Assembly: GCA_018653085.1 (NCBI GenBank)
Contig: JABIAY010000013.1
Location: 1-64,000 of the forward strand
Direction of reading: 5' to 3'
Length of the DNA stretch: 64,000 nt
Origin: Nitrospina sp.
Lineage (GTDB): Bacteria; Nitrospinota; Nitrospinia; Nitrospinales; VA-1
In this document: positions 1-7,999 of the stretch, one piece after another
Position numbering within the stretch: the first letter of the stretch is position 1
Layout: each line of letters begins with the position of its first letter
The notes under the pieces: generated by a model
What the model was told of the DNA's origin: nothing
The model's database searches: none
What the model saw: only the letters and a program-made list of their open reading frames with translations
Position numbers and translations under genes: made by a program

Positions 1-222
1 AAGGCCATCGCCTGCATGCAAAACCGGGATCCAGCCGGGTTGTGGGAAACGGTACGATCAGAAAATATCACGATGTGCGGGGTCAATCCGGTAACCGTTA
101 TGTTGCACTGCTGTGAAAGTTTGGGTGCCAAAGAAGCCGAGTTGGTCAAGTATATGACTTCGGGAGAAGTGAGCGGAGATATGGAAAGAGTCGTAGGCTA
201 CGCAGGCTTGATAATCCACTAG
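1..222 (+). CDS. AmmeMemoRadiSam system protein B (MEMO family), C-terminal part
   Basis: The frame is open from the left edge, so only the last 73 codons are present. The tail carries the hallmarks of the MEMO1/AmmeMemoRadiSam B family: a CGVNPV segment, a helix with LGAKEAELVKY, the SGEVSGD loop, and a C-terminal VVGYAGLIIH strand that matches the family's conserved VxYAAxxxH ending. Family members form a dioxygenase-like fold and are often linked to a radical SAM partner; their reaction in bacteria is unsettled. The final CAC-TAG codons lie inside the terminal inverted repeat of the repeat element that begins at 216, so the repeat supplies the stop. Confidence 0.8.
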   Translation, partial: KAIACMQNRDPAGLWETVRSENITMCGVNPVTVMLHCCESLGAKEAELVKYMTSGEVSGDMERVVGYAGLIIH

Positions 223-374
223 GCGTGGGGCCAGCACTGCATTGCCCGCAAAGCGGACTGAATGCTCAAGCGCAATACTTTTATATCCCCTCCCTTCATA
301 GGGAGGGGTCTGGGGAGGGTTGGCTGACTTGTATGCAAGGGGGCGATCTACCGGGCTAGCGTGGGCACTGCATT
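216..374. repeat. Interspersed mosaic repeat, copy 1
   Basis: Begins with the 18-base terminal repeat CCACTAGGCGTGGGGCCA and continues through about 65 bases shared closely with the copy at 19375. It then holds a hairpin of the type CCCCTCCC..GGGAGGGG (288-308) and ends near a degenerate inverted end (GCTAGCGTGGGCAC, about 356-368). Both flanking genes stop inside it: the MEMO gene at 220-222 and the VOC gene, convergent, at 356-358. Confidence 0.75.
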
Positions 375-736
375 AATTCGATTTCGTATTTGTCCGGATC
401 TTCAGTGAAAACGAAACGGGTTCCGTTAGAGGTTTCGATCGGTCCTTCCGTGATGGGGATTCTGCTGTGTTTCAGCTTGAAGATGCAGTTGTCCAGGTTT
501 TCGACTTCAAAAGCCAGGTGCACCAGGTCTTCAGGAACTTCAACTTTTCCCGAATCGGGAAACGAGCACAACTCCAGTTCGCACTCAGTACCGGGAAAGC
601 GGAGGAACACCAGTTTGGAACCACGCGGCGAGGTTTTTTGTTCCAGGACTTCCATGCCCAGGACATCCCTGTAAAACCGGATGGACTGCTCCATTTCGGA
701 AACGCGAAAGCGGGTGTGAAGATATTTTTTAATCAT
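356..736 (-). CDS. VOC family (glyoxalase-like) protein
   Basis: A 126-residue single-unit vicinal-oxygen-chelate protein with two beta-alpha-beta-beta-beta modules. The first module opens with HTRFRVSEMEQSIRFYRDVLGM, typical of lactoylglutathione lyase-like proteins (metal-ligand His near residue 7, Glu in the CELEL strand). The second has VHLAFEVENLD (His about 73) and ends with PDKYEIELMQ, whose Glu is a likely metal ligand. It overlaps the phosphohexomutase gene by an ATGA junction, so the two are translationally coupled. Substrate is unknown; glyoxalase I is possible but not shown. Confidence 0.8.
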   Translation of the reverse strand: MIKKYLHTRFRVSEMEQSIRFYRDVLGMEVLEQKTSPRGSKLVFLRFPGTECELELCSFPDSGKVEVPEDLVHLAFEVENLDNCIFKLKHSRIPITEGPIETSNGTRFVFTEDPDKYEIELMQCPR

Positions 737-2115
737 GCCTGGTAATTAAACTGGACGACAGGTTGGTATTGATCCATTTGTTTTTTTATGATGCTGACCA
801 GTTCTTTGAGACGGGTCTGGGTTTCGGCCTCGAACCTCAGCACCAGTACCGGCTGGGTGTTGGAGGCACGGATCAATGCCCAGCCATCGTCAAAGTTGAT
901 CCGCACACCATCAATGTCGATGACTTTGTACTGACTCCTGAAAAACTCTGTCAGCTCACGCACGATTTCAAACTTCCTGTCATCGGGGCAGTCGATACGA
1001 ATCTCCGGCGTGGAAGCTGTTTTGGGGAGGTCGGCGAGCATTTCAGAAACTTTCTGGCTGGACTGCGCCACAATCTGCAATATCCGGCCTGCGGCAAATA
1101 TCGCGTCATCGAACCCGAAATAATTGTCGGCAAAACAGACATGGCCGCTCATTTCCCCACCGAGGAGTGCGCTGGTCTCTTTCATTTTGTTTTTGATCAG
1201 GGAGTGGCCTGCCGGTGCCATGACCGGAACCCCGCCATGTTTTTCGATATCCTGAAACAGGTTTTGCGAACACTTGACTTCGCCCACAATGGTGGCACCG
1301 GGATTTCTCGTAAGGATGTCCCGAGCGAAAATAGTCAACAACTGGTCTCCCCATAAGATATTACCGTTGTTATCCACGATGCCAATGCGGTCGGCGTCCC
1401 CGTCAAACCCGATACCCAACTCCGCGTTTTCGGCGCGGACCTTTGCGATCAATCCTACCAGGTTTTCTTCCACGGTAGGATCAGGATGGTGGTTGGGAAA
1501 GGTTCCATCTGGTTCACAAAAAATTTCTATAGGGTCCAGTCCGAGTTTTCGCAGGAGTTGTGGGCCTATAATACCGAAGCACCCGTTACCCCCATCTACT
1601 ACAACTTTCACTTTTCTGGAAATATTCAGGATAGAGCATATATGTTCCATATAAGGCTCCAGAATATTTGTCTGCTCGATTTTTCCCGATCCAGTTTCAA
1701 AATCTTTGGCATCGATCAGGCTTTTCAACTCCTGAATTTTTTTACCATACAGACTGTGTTTGCCCTGGCTGATTTTGAAGCCATTGAACTCCGGTGGATT
1801 GTGGCTACCGGTTATCATCACGCCGCCATCGGCTTTAAGGTGATGCAGGGCAAAGTAGGACACGGGTGTGGGAACCCTTCCAATATCCACAACATCGCAT
1901 CCGGTAGAGGTCAGGGCTTTGGATAAGATATCGCGGAAGTCCACCGAACTGGCGCGAACATCCCATCCCATTACCAGCGATTTTCCTCCCTGGCGTTTCA
2001 AATAAGTGCCGATGGCCTGACCGATCTGCTGAACGGTTTCAGGAGTGAGGTCTTTGCCGACCACACCGCGTATGTCATATTCGCGAAAAATTTGAGGATT
2101 GATGTTAGATGTCAT
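733..2115 (-). CDS. Phosphomannomutase/phosphoglucomutase
   Basis: A 460-residue alpha-D-phosphohexomutase that interconverts hexose 1- and 6-phosphates, feeding GDP-mannose and other sugar nucleotides. All four domains are recognisable: catalytic phosphoserine loop TGSHNP (Ser about 104), metal loop GFDGDADR (Asp 238, 240, 242), sugar-binding GGEMSGH (about 319-325) and the C-terminal phosphate-binding RASNTQP. The length matches AlgC/ManB-type enzymes. It may supply precursors for the glycosyltransferases later in the window. Starts at ATG 2115; followed by the VOC gene with a 4-base overlap. Confidence 0.93.
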   Translation of the reverse strand: MTSNINPQIFREYDIRGVVGKDLTPETVQQIGQAIGTYLKRQGGKSLVMGWDVRASSVDFRDILSKALTSTGCDVVDIGRVPTPVSYFALHHLKADGGVMITGSHNPPEFNGFKISQGKHSLYGKKIQELKSLIDAKDFETGSGKIEQTNILEPYMEHICSILNISRKVKVVVDGGNGCFGIIGPQLLRKLGLDPIEIFCEPDGTFPNHHPDPTVEENLVGLIAKVRAENAELGIGFDGDADRIGIVDNNGNILWGDQLLTIFARDILTRNPGATIVGEVKCSQNLFQDIEKHGGVPVMAPAGHSLIKNKMKETSALLGGEMSGHVCFADNYFGFDDAIFAAGRILQIVAQSSQKVSEMLADLPKTASTPEIRIDCPDDRKFEIVRELTEFFRSQYKVIDIDGVRINFDDGWALIRASNTQPVLVLRFEAETQTRLKELVSIIKKQMDQYQPVVQFNYQA

Positions 2116-2203
2116 AGGAAATACGATTTGTTTTGTAAGTGGGTTTCTTTAATAAGATGGGAGAATACTGCGACTTTCCCTAAAACGCAAGTCGAGCGAA
2201 ATT

Positions 2204-3487
2204 TCAGGAGATCGGTTCGGCCTGGTTTTCTTCTCCGGTTTTTTTTCGGATCAGAGTGCTGGTGATCTCGAAGGTTTCCCCATCCCTGAAGATGGTTAAA
2301 TGAATTTCCTGCCCCGGGCTGAAAGCCAGCAGTTTGCGCCGTAAGATGGCCATGTTGGTGAGCGGCTTTTTTTCAAATCCGGTGATGATGTCATTCGTTT
2401 TCAGACCGGACTGTTCGGCGGGACTGTCTTTTTCCACGCCTTTGATAATCATTCCCGCAGATTCCGGGTAGTTTAGTTCCAGGGCTTCCTCGATAGTGAT
2501 GGGTGACGCGTGGGCTCCGAACCATCCTCTTTCCGTTTTGCCGGTGATCAGCATGCCCATAACATCTTTTACGGTATTGATGGGAACGGCGAACCCGATC
2601 AATTGTGCCTTTTCAATAATAGCTGTATTGATTCCCACCACTTCGCCATGAAGATTGACGAGGGGTCCCCCGCTACTACCGGGGTTGATGGCCGAGTCGG
2701 TTTGCAGAAAATTTGTATAGCGATCTCCAGCGTGGGGAGCTTCCCGCTCCTTGGCGCTGATCAGGCCAGACGTTACGGAATGCTGGAATCCCAGTGGGTT
2801 TCCCATCGCCAGCACCACCTCTCCCATTTGCAGTTCGTCCGAATCGCCGAAGGGTAGGACTGTGGGAATGAAGTCCGGCTCAATTTTAATCAGGGCGGTA
2901 TCGGTCAGCCGGTCTATCCCAATGATTTTCGCGGGGTATTCTTTTTTCCCTTCAGCCAGCACAACACGAATATTAACGGCGTTGGAAATCACGTGCGCGT
3001 TGGTGAGAATGTAGCCCTCCTTGTTGATCAGAAAACCCGAACCCAGGCTGAATCCTTCCGACTTGAAAGGAATAGGAACCTGAAAAGGAACGATATCGAG
3101 AATGCTGGAAACAAGAGGAATTCTTATGGGCAGGAGATCATTAGGTGCGATTCCGAATTTGACATCTCGCTCCTCGACCCGAAGGGTGTAAATATTAACC
3201 ACTGCCTGTTTCACATCCTGGGTGATACGGGAAAAGGTGTGGTTGTCCAACGGAACCGGTTCGCGGTCATCCGATGACTCGCTATGAACCCAGAAGGTTT
3301 CCAGATTAATATCTTTTAGCGAGACGGACTCAAATCGTTTGTCGAAAATAGGAGCTTCCTGACTGACCAGGACTTTATTAGCTTGTTTCGCGGATTGCGA
3401 AACCGAGCACCCGGAAAGTATGATCAGGGAAAGGGCACCACAAACAATGGCCCTGGCTGGAAAAAATATATATTTGTCAGCTGTCAT
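2204..3487 (-). CDS. HtrA/DegQ-like trypsin-type serine protease, predicted lipoprotein
   Basis: A 427-residue periplasmic protease of the HtrA family, which degrades or refolds damaged envelope proteins. The N-terminus is a lipoprotein signal with lipobox LSGC (Cys27), so it is probably membrane-anchored. The catalytic triad is visible: His165 in TNAHV, Asp196 in LTDTALIKI and Ser272 in NPGSSGGP. One PDZ domain follows (about 320-415); classical DegP has two. An insert of about 40 residues precedes the GSGFLI strand, possibly an LA-like loop. The lipid anchor and single PDZ are closer to DegS-like or cyanobacterial HtrA layouts than to E. coli DegP. Confidence 0.92.
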   Translation of the reverse strand: MTADKYIFFPARAIVCGALSLIILSGCSVSQSAKQANKVLVSQEAPIFDKRFESVSLKDINLETFWVHSESSDDREPVPLDNHTFSRITQDVKQAVVNIYTLRVEERDVKFGIAPNDLLPIRIPLVSSILDIVPFQVPIPFKSEGFSLGSGFLINKEGYILTNAHVISNAVNIRVVLAEGKKEYPAKIIGIDRLTDTALIKIEPDFIPTVLPFGDSDELQMGEVVLAMGNPLGFQHSVTSGLISAKEREAPHAGDRYTNFLQTDSAINPGSSGGPLVNLHGEVVGINTAIIEKAQLIGFAVPINTVKDVMGMLITGKTERGWFGAHASPITIEEALELNYPESAGMIIKGVEKDSPAEQSGLKTNDIITGFEKKPLTNMAILRRKLLAFSPGQEIHLTIFRDGETFEITSTLIRKKTGEENQAEPIS

Positions 3488-3503
3488 AATTCCGCGCCTC
3501 TTA

Positions 3504-4286
3504 TTAAAAAGGGTTCCCGGTTAAACCGCCATCTACAGTAAAGTTTGTGCCCGTGATCCAGGCGGATTGCTCGGAAGCCAGGAACAGGGCCAGTCCGGTT
3601 AAGTCTTCCGGCATGCCCATTCTTTTTAGAGGGATGGTTTCCCCGGTTTGTTGCATGATTTCTTTCTTTGTCTGCTCAGGGGAAGAACTTTTTTGCGCTT
3701 CGTCTTCCCAGGACTTGCTCCACACAGGGCCTGGAGAAATGGAGTTGACCAGAATTTTATCCGCCGCAAGGGTCTGGGCCAGAGAAACGGTGAAATTGGA
3801 AAGTCCGGCCTTCATGGCACTGTAGTGTGGGAAAACTTCCTGCGGATTTCCCGCCGCAATGGATGAAATATTAATGATCCGTGAACAAGTGGATTGCTTT
3901 AGCGAGGGAATGCATAACCGGGTCAGCCGGACAGCAGACATCAGATTGATTTGAAACGAATCTTCCCAGTCCTGATCGGTCAGTTCAAAAAAGTTTGCCA
4001 GTTTTAAAATCGCCCCGACATTATTGATCAGCACGTCAACCTGCCCCAGTTGTTGCGTCACGTTTTTGTGGAAAGTCTCAACTCCCTCTGCTTTGCCGAG
4101 GTCAGCAGAAACGAAGAGATGCCCGGCACCCTCAATTTCGTCGGCCAAGGAGTCCAAACGATCCTGGCTTCGGGCGCAGACGGCGACCTGAGCACCTTCT
4201 TTGGCAAATGCCAGGGCCAGAGCCCTGCCAATACCGTCCCCGGCTCCGGTTATGAGCACTTTTCGACTTTTCAAATTTAAGCCCAT
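3504..4286 (-). CDS. Short-chain dehydrogenase/reductase (SDR)
   Basis: A 260-residue classical SDR oxidoreductase. It has the nucleotide-binding TGAGDGIG (13-20), the NNVG motif (88-91), a catalytic Ser near 141 and YSAMK (Tyr155, Lys159). CARS after the second strand has an Arg that suggests NADP preference. The C-terminal TGTNFTVDGG is the usual SDR end. Substrate cannot be read from sequence; relatives include 3-oxoacyl-ACP reductase-like enzymes. Its start is 38 bases from the divergently transcribed small membrane protein gene. It lies 16 bases upstream of the HtrA gene and could be cotranscribed with it. Confidence 0.9.
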   Translation of the reverse strand: MGLNLKSRKVLITGAGDGIGRALALAFAKEGAQVAVCARSQDRLDSLADEIEGAGHLFVSADLGKAEGVETFHKNVTQQLGQVDVLINNVGAILKLANFFELTDQDWEDSFQINLMSAVRLTRLCIPSLKQSTCSRIINISSIAAGNPQEVFPHYSAMKAGLSNFTVSLAQTLAADKILVNSISPGPVWSKSWEDEAQKSSSPEQTKKEIMQQTGETIPLKRMGMPEDLTGLALFLASEQSAWITGTNFTVDGGLTGNPF

Positions 4287-4324
4287 GTTAATATGCCATT
4301 CATTTTCTTGAGATTAGACGCTTT

Positions 4325-4678
4325 ATGGATGCCACGCTCATTCCGAAAATCACATCTTCCCCATCGCTGGTCTGGGTGGCGGCCGCGATCGGATTTTATA
4401 TCATCAATATCTTTCTGGGATTGTTCATGGCATTCAGAAAGAAGACGGCGCAAAGCCTGAAAATCCATCGGCTCCTGTTTTATACCATTGTGTTTTGTCT
4501 GGGTTATTACCTGCTGATGAACCAGACCCACGATGAGAACAGCCCGTTGGATTATTTGATCTGCCTGTACTTTATCACAATCGTCCCCTACAGCAAACGC
4601 TGGGACGTACTGATCCACGCCTTCATCGGCGCAATAGGGCTGACACTTCTGCCGCTACTGATTGTTCTCAGGGTATAA
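4325..4678 (+). CDS. Small integral membrane protein, unknown function
   Basis: A 117-residue hydrophobic protein with about four predicted membrane segments (roughly 16-36, 48-62, 77-88 and 97-115) linked by short charged loops such as FRKKTAQSLKIHR. I do not recognise a family. It is chosen over the opposite-strand reading because of its regular hydrophobic pattern and divergent placement relative to the SDR gene. The 38-base shared upstream gap must hold both start regions. No strong ribosome binding site is visible. Confidence 0.65.
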   Translation: MDATLIPKITSSPSLVWVAAAIGFYIINIFLGLFMAFRKKTAQSLKIHRLLFYTIVFCLGYYLLMNQTHDENSPLDYLICLYFITIVPYSKRWDVLIHAFIGAIGLTLLPLLIVLRV

Positions 4679-4721
4679 AAAAACTTACTGACAAATAAAA
4701 TGCTGGGGAAGGGAAATATCG

Positions 4722-5027
4722 TTAGTCGGCGATGGCGACTTTGACGGTGATGTCGCCGTAGACTTTTACGCGACATCCGAGTTTTTGATGATCTTCGAGT
4801 TTGTGGACTTTTTCAAAGAAGGTGCGCGGGTTGACGTTTTCCATGGGTTCAATTTCGACCACACATTTGCCGCACATGCCATGTCCCCGACAGTTCAGAA
4901 ACTTGTTGAGTCCTTTATAAACCTCGGCTTCGTTATAGAGCGCGGCCTTTCTCAGGTTGGCGCCATAACCGGCTTTTAAATCAATGGTTTCGTTGGTTTC
5001 TGTGTTGATGACCTTGATCTTTGGCAT
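4722..5027 (-). CDS. 2Fe-2S ferredoxin
   Basis: A 101-residue plant/adrenodoxin-type ferredoxin, an electron carrier. The cluster ligands follow the pattern C-x5-C-x2-C (NCRGHGMCGKC) with a fourth Cys in LGCRV about 35 residues later. ATG at 5027 (MPKIKV) is preferred: the upstream in-frame TTG at 5045 would add six atypical residues, and a GGAG lies about 11 bases before the ATG. A perfect CRP/FNR-like palindrome sits about 90 bases upstream, so redox- or cAMP-linked control is plausible. The partner enzyme is not evident from neighbours. Confidence 0.9.
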   Translation of the reverse strand: MPKIKVINTETNETIDLKAGYGANLRKAALYNEAEVYKGLNKFLNCRGHGMCGKCVVEIEPMENVNPRTFFEKVHKLEDHQKLGCRVKVYGDITVKVAIAD

Positions 5028-5114
5028 GCTTAATCTAAGCTCCAACTCGGGTTTTCCAGCTTTGTAAGAGGGCTATTAATGCCCGATATCCGGGTTAATG
5101 TCAATTGAAAAGCG

Positions 5115-5132
5115 GAGTGATGTAAATCACTC
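5115..5132. promoter_or_regulatory. CRP/FNR-family-like operator upstream of the ferredoxin gene
   Basis: A perfect palindrome GAGTGAT-GTAA-ATCACTC, with 7-base arms and a 4-base centre. Its core GTGAT-N4-ATCAC matches the layout of FNR/DNR sites (TTGAT-N4-ATCAA). It sits in the gap between cysN and the ferredoxin gene, about 88 bases upstream of the ferredoxin ATG. Binding is inferred from symmetry alone. Confidence 0.45.
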
Positions 5133-5149
5133 AGTCAAACAACTGGTGG

Positions 5150-5232
5150 TCAATCACCCCAGCCCTCTTTAATAAAGAGGGAGTATAAAACCAACCCCCC
5201 CTACGGCTAGTAGTGCCTCCCACGTTAGTGGG
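5150..5232. repeat. Interspersed mosaic repeat, copy 2
   Basis: A short copy. It contains the CACCCCAGCCCTCTTT..AAAGAGGG hairpin module shared with the copies near 15400 and 57190. It ends in GCCTCCCACGTTAGTGG (5215-5231), the inverted form of the CCACTGGCGTGGGAGGC end seen at 10949. The cysN stop codon (5233-5235) directly abuts it. Confidence 0.65.
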
Positions 5233-7056
5233 TTAGATTGAGTAGTTATGGCCCATCAGAATTTTCTTTTCTTTGAGAAAGTCCTGAATTTTATGCGAGG
5301 CCTTATCTGCGTCCTGCGCTTCCTCCTCAGAGAGAACCAGATCGGGATCTCCGGAGGATTGTGAGCTGATTTGTATTTCTACCACCGGGTAGGGATTAGC
5401 CAACAGCCTGAGGTCGGCCTGATCATCCCGATGAAAAGCGTTGGAGGTAGAGATCACCACGTGACCGGCATCAAGAAAAAGTTTTGATACTTCTCCCAAC
5501 CTCCGGGCGGACTCACTTTCACCAGTGCTTTTCGGGTCATCCAGATCGGCTCCGACACCGAGGTTGACATTTCTCCGGTCGAGCAAATAACTTTGGAAAT
5601 TATTCTGGAACAGGCTGTGTTCCAGGGTTCTGGCCAGCGGACCTTTGCCGACCCCTGGGTCACCGGTAATGAGGAGCAATGCCGCTCTGTGTCCATTGCG
5701 GTAAGCTCTTTCCTCAGGTTTGATTTCGCTTTTGACCCAGTTGAAATCCCGGGTGCGGACTTCGTCTCTGAGTTTGTCGGTCTTGGTCGTTGGGGTGTAG
5801 GTGGTGATGATGCCGCCGCCGCAGACATCGTATCCATCAACCAGCACGAACCGTCCGGTGGTGGCAACGGACCCGAACAGATCAAAGGCTACCGGATTCC
5901 GGGTTTTCAAAGTTAATTCAGCAACGTCGTTCTTGGCGATATAATTCTGATCGGTCAGGGTCTCCAGGGTAGAGGCATCGATGGCTTTTTTAAACTCAAG
6001 CACTTCGCACTCCACCTCCTGCGTGTTTAATTTGAGAGTGAACTTCCGGCCTTTTTCCAGGTTGCGTTTGCCCATCCAGAAAACATTGGCATCAAAAGTG
6101 GTGGAGACGATGGGTAACTGGTCCATGAGGGTGCACACATCTCCGCGTTCCACAAATATCTGTTCATCGAGAGTGAAGCCGATAGATTCTGACGACGTGG
6201 CGGAACTGGGTTGCTCCGGCACGCTCCAGGCCTCAATGGAATTGACCACTGCCTGTTTGTTGGAAGGGGAGAAAATCACCCGGTCCCCGGTCTTTAACTT
6301 GCCCGACTCAATCCGCCCGGCAATGATGCGCCGTTCGTCAAACTTATAAACATCCTGAACCGGAAACCTGAAGGGCAGATGATCCGGCGGCGGTTTTTTC
6401 TCGAACTGGTCGACCATGTCCAAGACAGTGGGTCCTTTGTACCAGGACATCTCATCTTTTGATGCGGCAATGTTTACTCCGAGTTTGGCGGAAACAGGAA
6501 TAAACTCTCTTGCTTCCACTCCCAGCGAATTCAGGAAGGCGGTGTACTCTGATTTGATATTGTTATAAACCTTCTCGTCATAACCGACCAAGTCCATCTT
6601 GTTGATCACGACCGCGACCTGGGTGAGTCCCAGCAGTTTTAAAATGTAGCCGTGTCGGCGGGATTGTTCCTGAACTCCTTCGTTGGCGTCAATCAGAAGG
6701 AGGGCGGCCTCAGCATCGGCGGCACCTGTTACCATATTTTTCAGGAACTCTTTATGACCTGGCGCATCGATGATGACGTATTTGCGTTGTGTGGTGCTAA
6801 AGAAAATCTGGGAAGTATCGATGGTGATTCCCTGCTCCTGCTCTTCCTCCAGCGCATCGAGCAAAAAGGCGAATTCGAATTCCTTGCCCTGTTGCTTGCA
6901 GATATCGCGGACAAAATCGAGCTTGCCATCGGGCAAACTTCCAGTGTCGGAGAGGAGACGTCCGACCAGTGTGGATTTTCCATGATCCACATGACCGACG
7001 ATGACCAGCCGCAAAAGGCGACTGGAAAGATCTGGTGCGCTACCGTTATCACCCAT
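5233..7056 (-). CDS. cysN: Sulfate adenylyltransferase subunit 1 (CysN) with degenerate APS-kinase-like domain
   Basis: A 607-residue protein. Residues 1 to about 440 are the CysN GTPase that drives ATP sulfurylase: G1 GHVDHGKS (21-28), switch GITIDT (76-81), DAPGH (97-101) and NKMD (152-155). Residues about 453-607 align with APS kinase (CysC), as in NodQ/CysNC fusions. Here the Walker A reads GDPGVGKG (465-472), with Gly in place of the Ser/Thr after Lys, and the usual DGDNVR reads DRRNVN (493-498). The kinase half is therefore probably inactive or altered. cysD stops immediately before the cysN ATG, so the pair is one operon. Confidence 0.93.
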   Translation of the reverse strand: MGDNGSAPDLSSRLLRLVIVGHVDHGKSTLVGRLLSDTGSLPDGKLDFVRDICKQQGKEFEFAFLLDALEEEQEQGITIDTSQIFFSTTQRKYVIIDAPGHKEFLKNMVTGAADAEAALLLIDANEGVQEQSRRHGYILKLLGLTQVAVVINKMDLVGYDEKVYNNIKSEYTAFLNSLGVEAREFIPVSAKLGVNIAASKDEMSWYKGPTVLDMVDQFEKKPPPDHLPFRFPVQDVYKFDERRIIAGRIESGKLKTGDRVIFSPSNKQAVVNSIEAWSVPEQPSSATSSESIGFTLDEQIFVERGDVCTLMDQLPIVSTTFDANVFWMGKRNLEKGRKFTLKLNTQEVECEVLEFKKAIDASTLETLTDQNYIAKNDVAELTLKTRNPVAFDLFGSVATTGRFVLVDGYDVCGGGIITTYTPTTKTDKLRDEVRTRDFNWVKSEIKPEERAYRNGHRAALLLITGDPGVGKGPLARTLEHSLFQNNFQSYLLDRRNVNLGVGADLDDPKSTGESESARRLGEVSKLFLDAGHVVISTSNAFHRDDQADLRLLANPYPVVEIQISSQSSGDPDLVLSEEEAQDADKASHKIQDFLKEKKILMGHNYSI

Positions 7057-7863
7057 TTACATATATCCCCGGGCGCGAAGTTTTTGCATGGCATAGGTGT
7101 TTTCCTGATCCTGTGCCCGACCGGAGCGCTCTGATGTGGTGGTGTTGTTTTTAAGTTCGTCAACGATCTCTTCCACTGTCGTGGCCTTGGAATCAATGGT
7201 GCCGGTGCAGGGGGCGCAACCGAGTGAGCGGTAACGTTTTCCTTCCGGAGTGGCGAAATAGAGATCAATGATGGGGATGTTCTCCCTCAATATATATTCC
7301 CAGACATTCAGTTCCGTCCAGTGCAGGATAGGGTGAATGCGGATGTGAGTGTCTTCGGAAAAACTGGTTTTATACTGGTCCCATAACTCGGGTGGCTGGT
7401 CCTTGAAGTTCCATTCGAAATTTTTGTCCCGTGGTGAGAAATAGCGTTCCTTGGCACGGGTGCCTTCTTCATCTCGGCGGATACCCAGAATCAGTCCGGT
7501 GTAACCGTGGTCTTGCATGATGCATTGCAGGCCCTGGGTTTTTAATGCTTCACAGCAAACCAAGCGTCCTTTCTCATGATTCATTCCCTCATCCAGAGCT
7601 TTCTGGTTTTTGCCAACCACCAGGTTCAGTCCCCATTCTTTGGCGACCCGATCCCGATATTCAATCATAGCGGGAATCTTGTAGGTGGTGTCGATGTGAA
7701 CCAGGGGAATGGGGCAATGTCCAAAAAATGCCTTACGCGCCAGCCAGACCAGAATGGTGGAATCCTTTCCAATCGACCACAGCATCGCCAGGTTTTTGAA
7801 GTTTTTGTATGCTTCACGCAGGATGAAAATGCTTTGATTTTCCAGTTCGTCTAAATGATCCAT
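7057..7863 (-). CDS. cysD: Sulfate adenylyltransferase subunit 2 (CysD)
   Basis: A 268-residue ATP-pyrophosphatase that forms adenosine 5'-phosphosulfate from sulfate and ATP together with CysN. The PP-loop SIGKDST (30-36) is intact, as are the family segments [32 protein letters not shown] and LGCAPCTG. The C-terminal [11 protein letters not shown] is typical of CysD. The 136-base upstream gap to DUF2851 shows no clear regulatory motif. It could serve assimilation, or run in reverse in sulfite oxidation; the neighbours do not decide. Confidence 0.96.
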   Translation of the reverse strand: MDHLDELENQSIFILREAYKNFKNLAMLWSIGKDSTILVWLARKAFFGHCPIPLVHIDTTYKIPAMIEYRDRVAKEWGLNLVVGKNQKALDEGMNHEKGRLVCCEALKTQGLQCIMQDHGYTGLILGIRRDEEGTRAKERYFSPRDKNFEWNFKDQPPELWDQYKTSFSEDTHIRIHPILHWTELNVWEYILRENIPIIDLYFATPEGKRYRSLGCAPCTGTIDSKATTVEEIVDELKNNTTTSERSGRAQDQENTYAMQKLRARGYM

Positions 7864-7999
7864 TTAAAGCCGTAATTCCTTATTACTGGGTGGGGAAACA
7901 ACCACTGTATCCCGAAAGTTCAATACAATCAAGGGGGATGTGAATTTTAGAGGAAATTGCGGGATTGTGCAATGAGATTGATGCTTTTTTTGGCGTTTT

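Noticed and set aside
288-345. Hairpin in copy 1 as a CRISPR or riboswitch
   Set aside because: The same block recurs only as part of the interspersed elements; there are no regular spacers and no aptamer-like conservation.
4277-4618. 113-codon minus-strand frame opposite the small membrane protein
   Set aside because: It would overlap the SDR start and has no hydrophobic or family pattern, while the plus-strand reading has regular membrane helices.
7864-7999. Possible sulfur-responsive riboswitch before cysD
   Set aside because: No SAM- or cysteine-type conserved core or paired stems could be seen in the 136-base gap.
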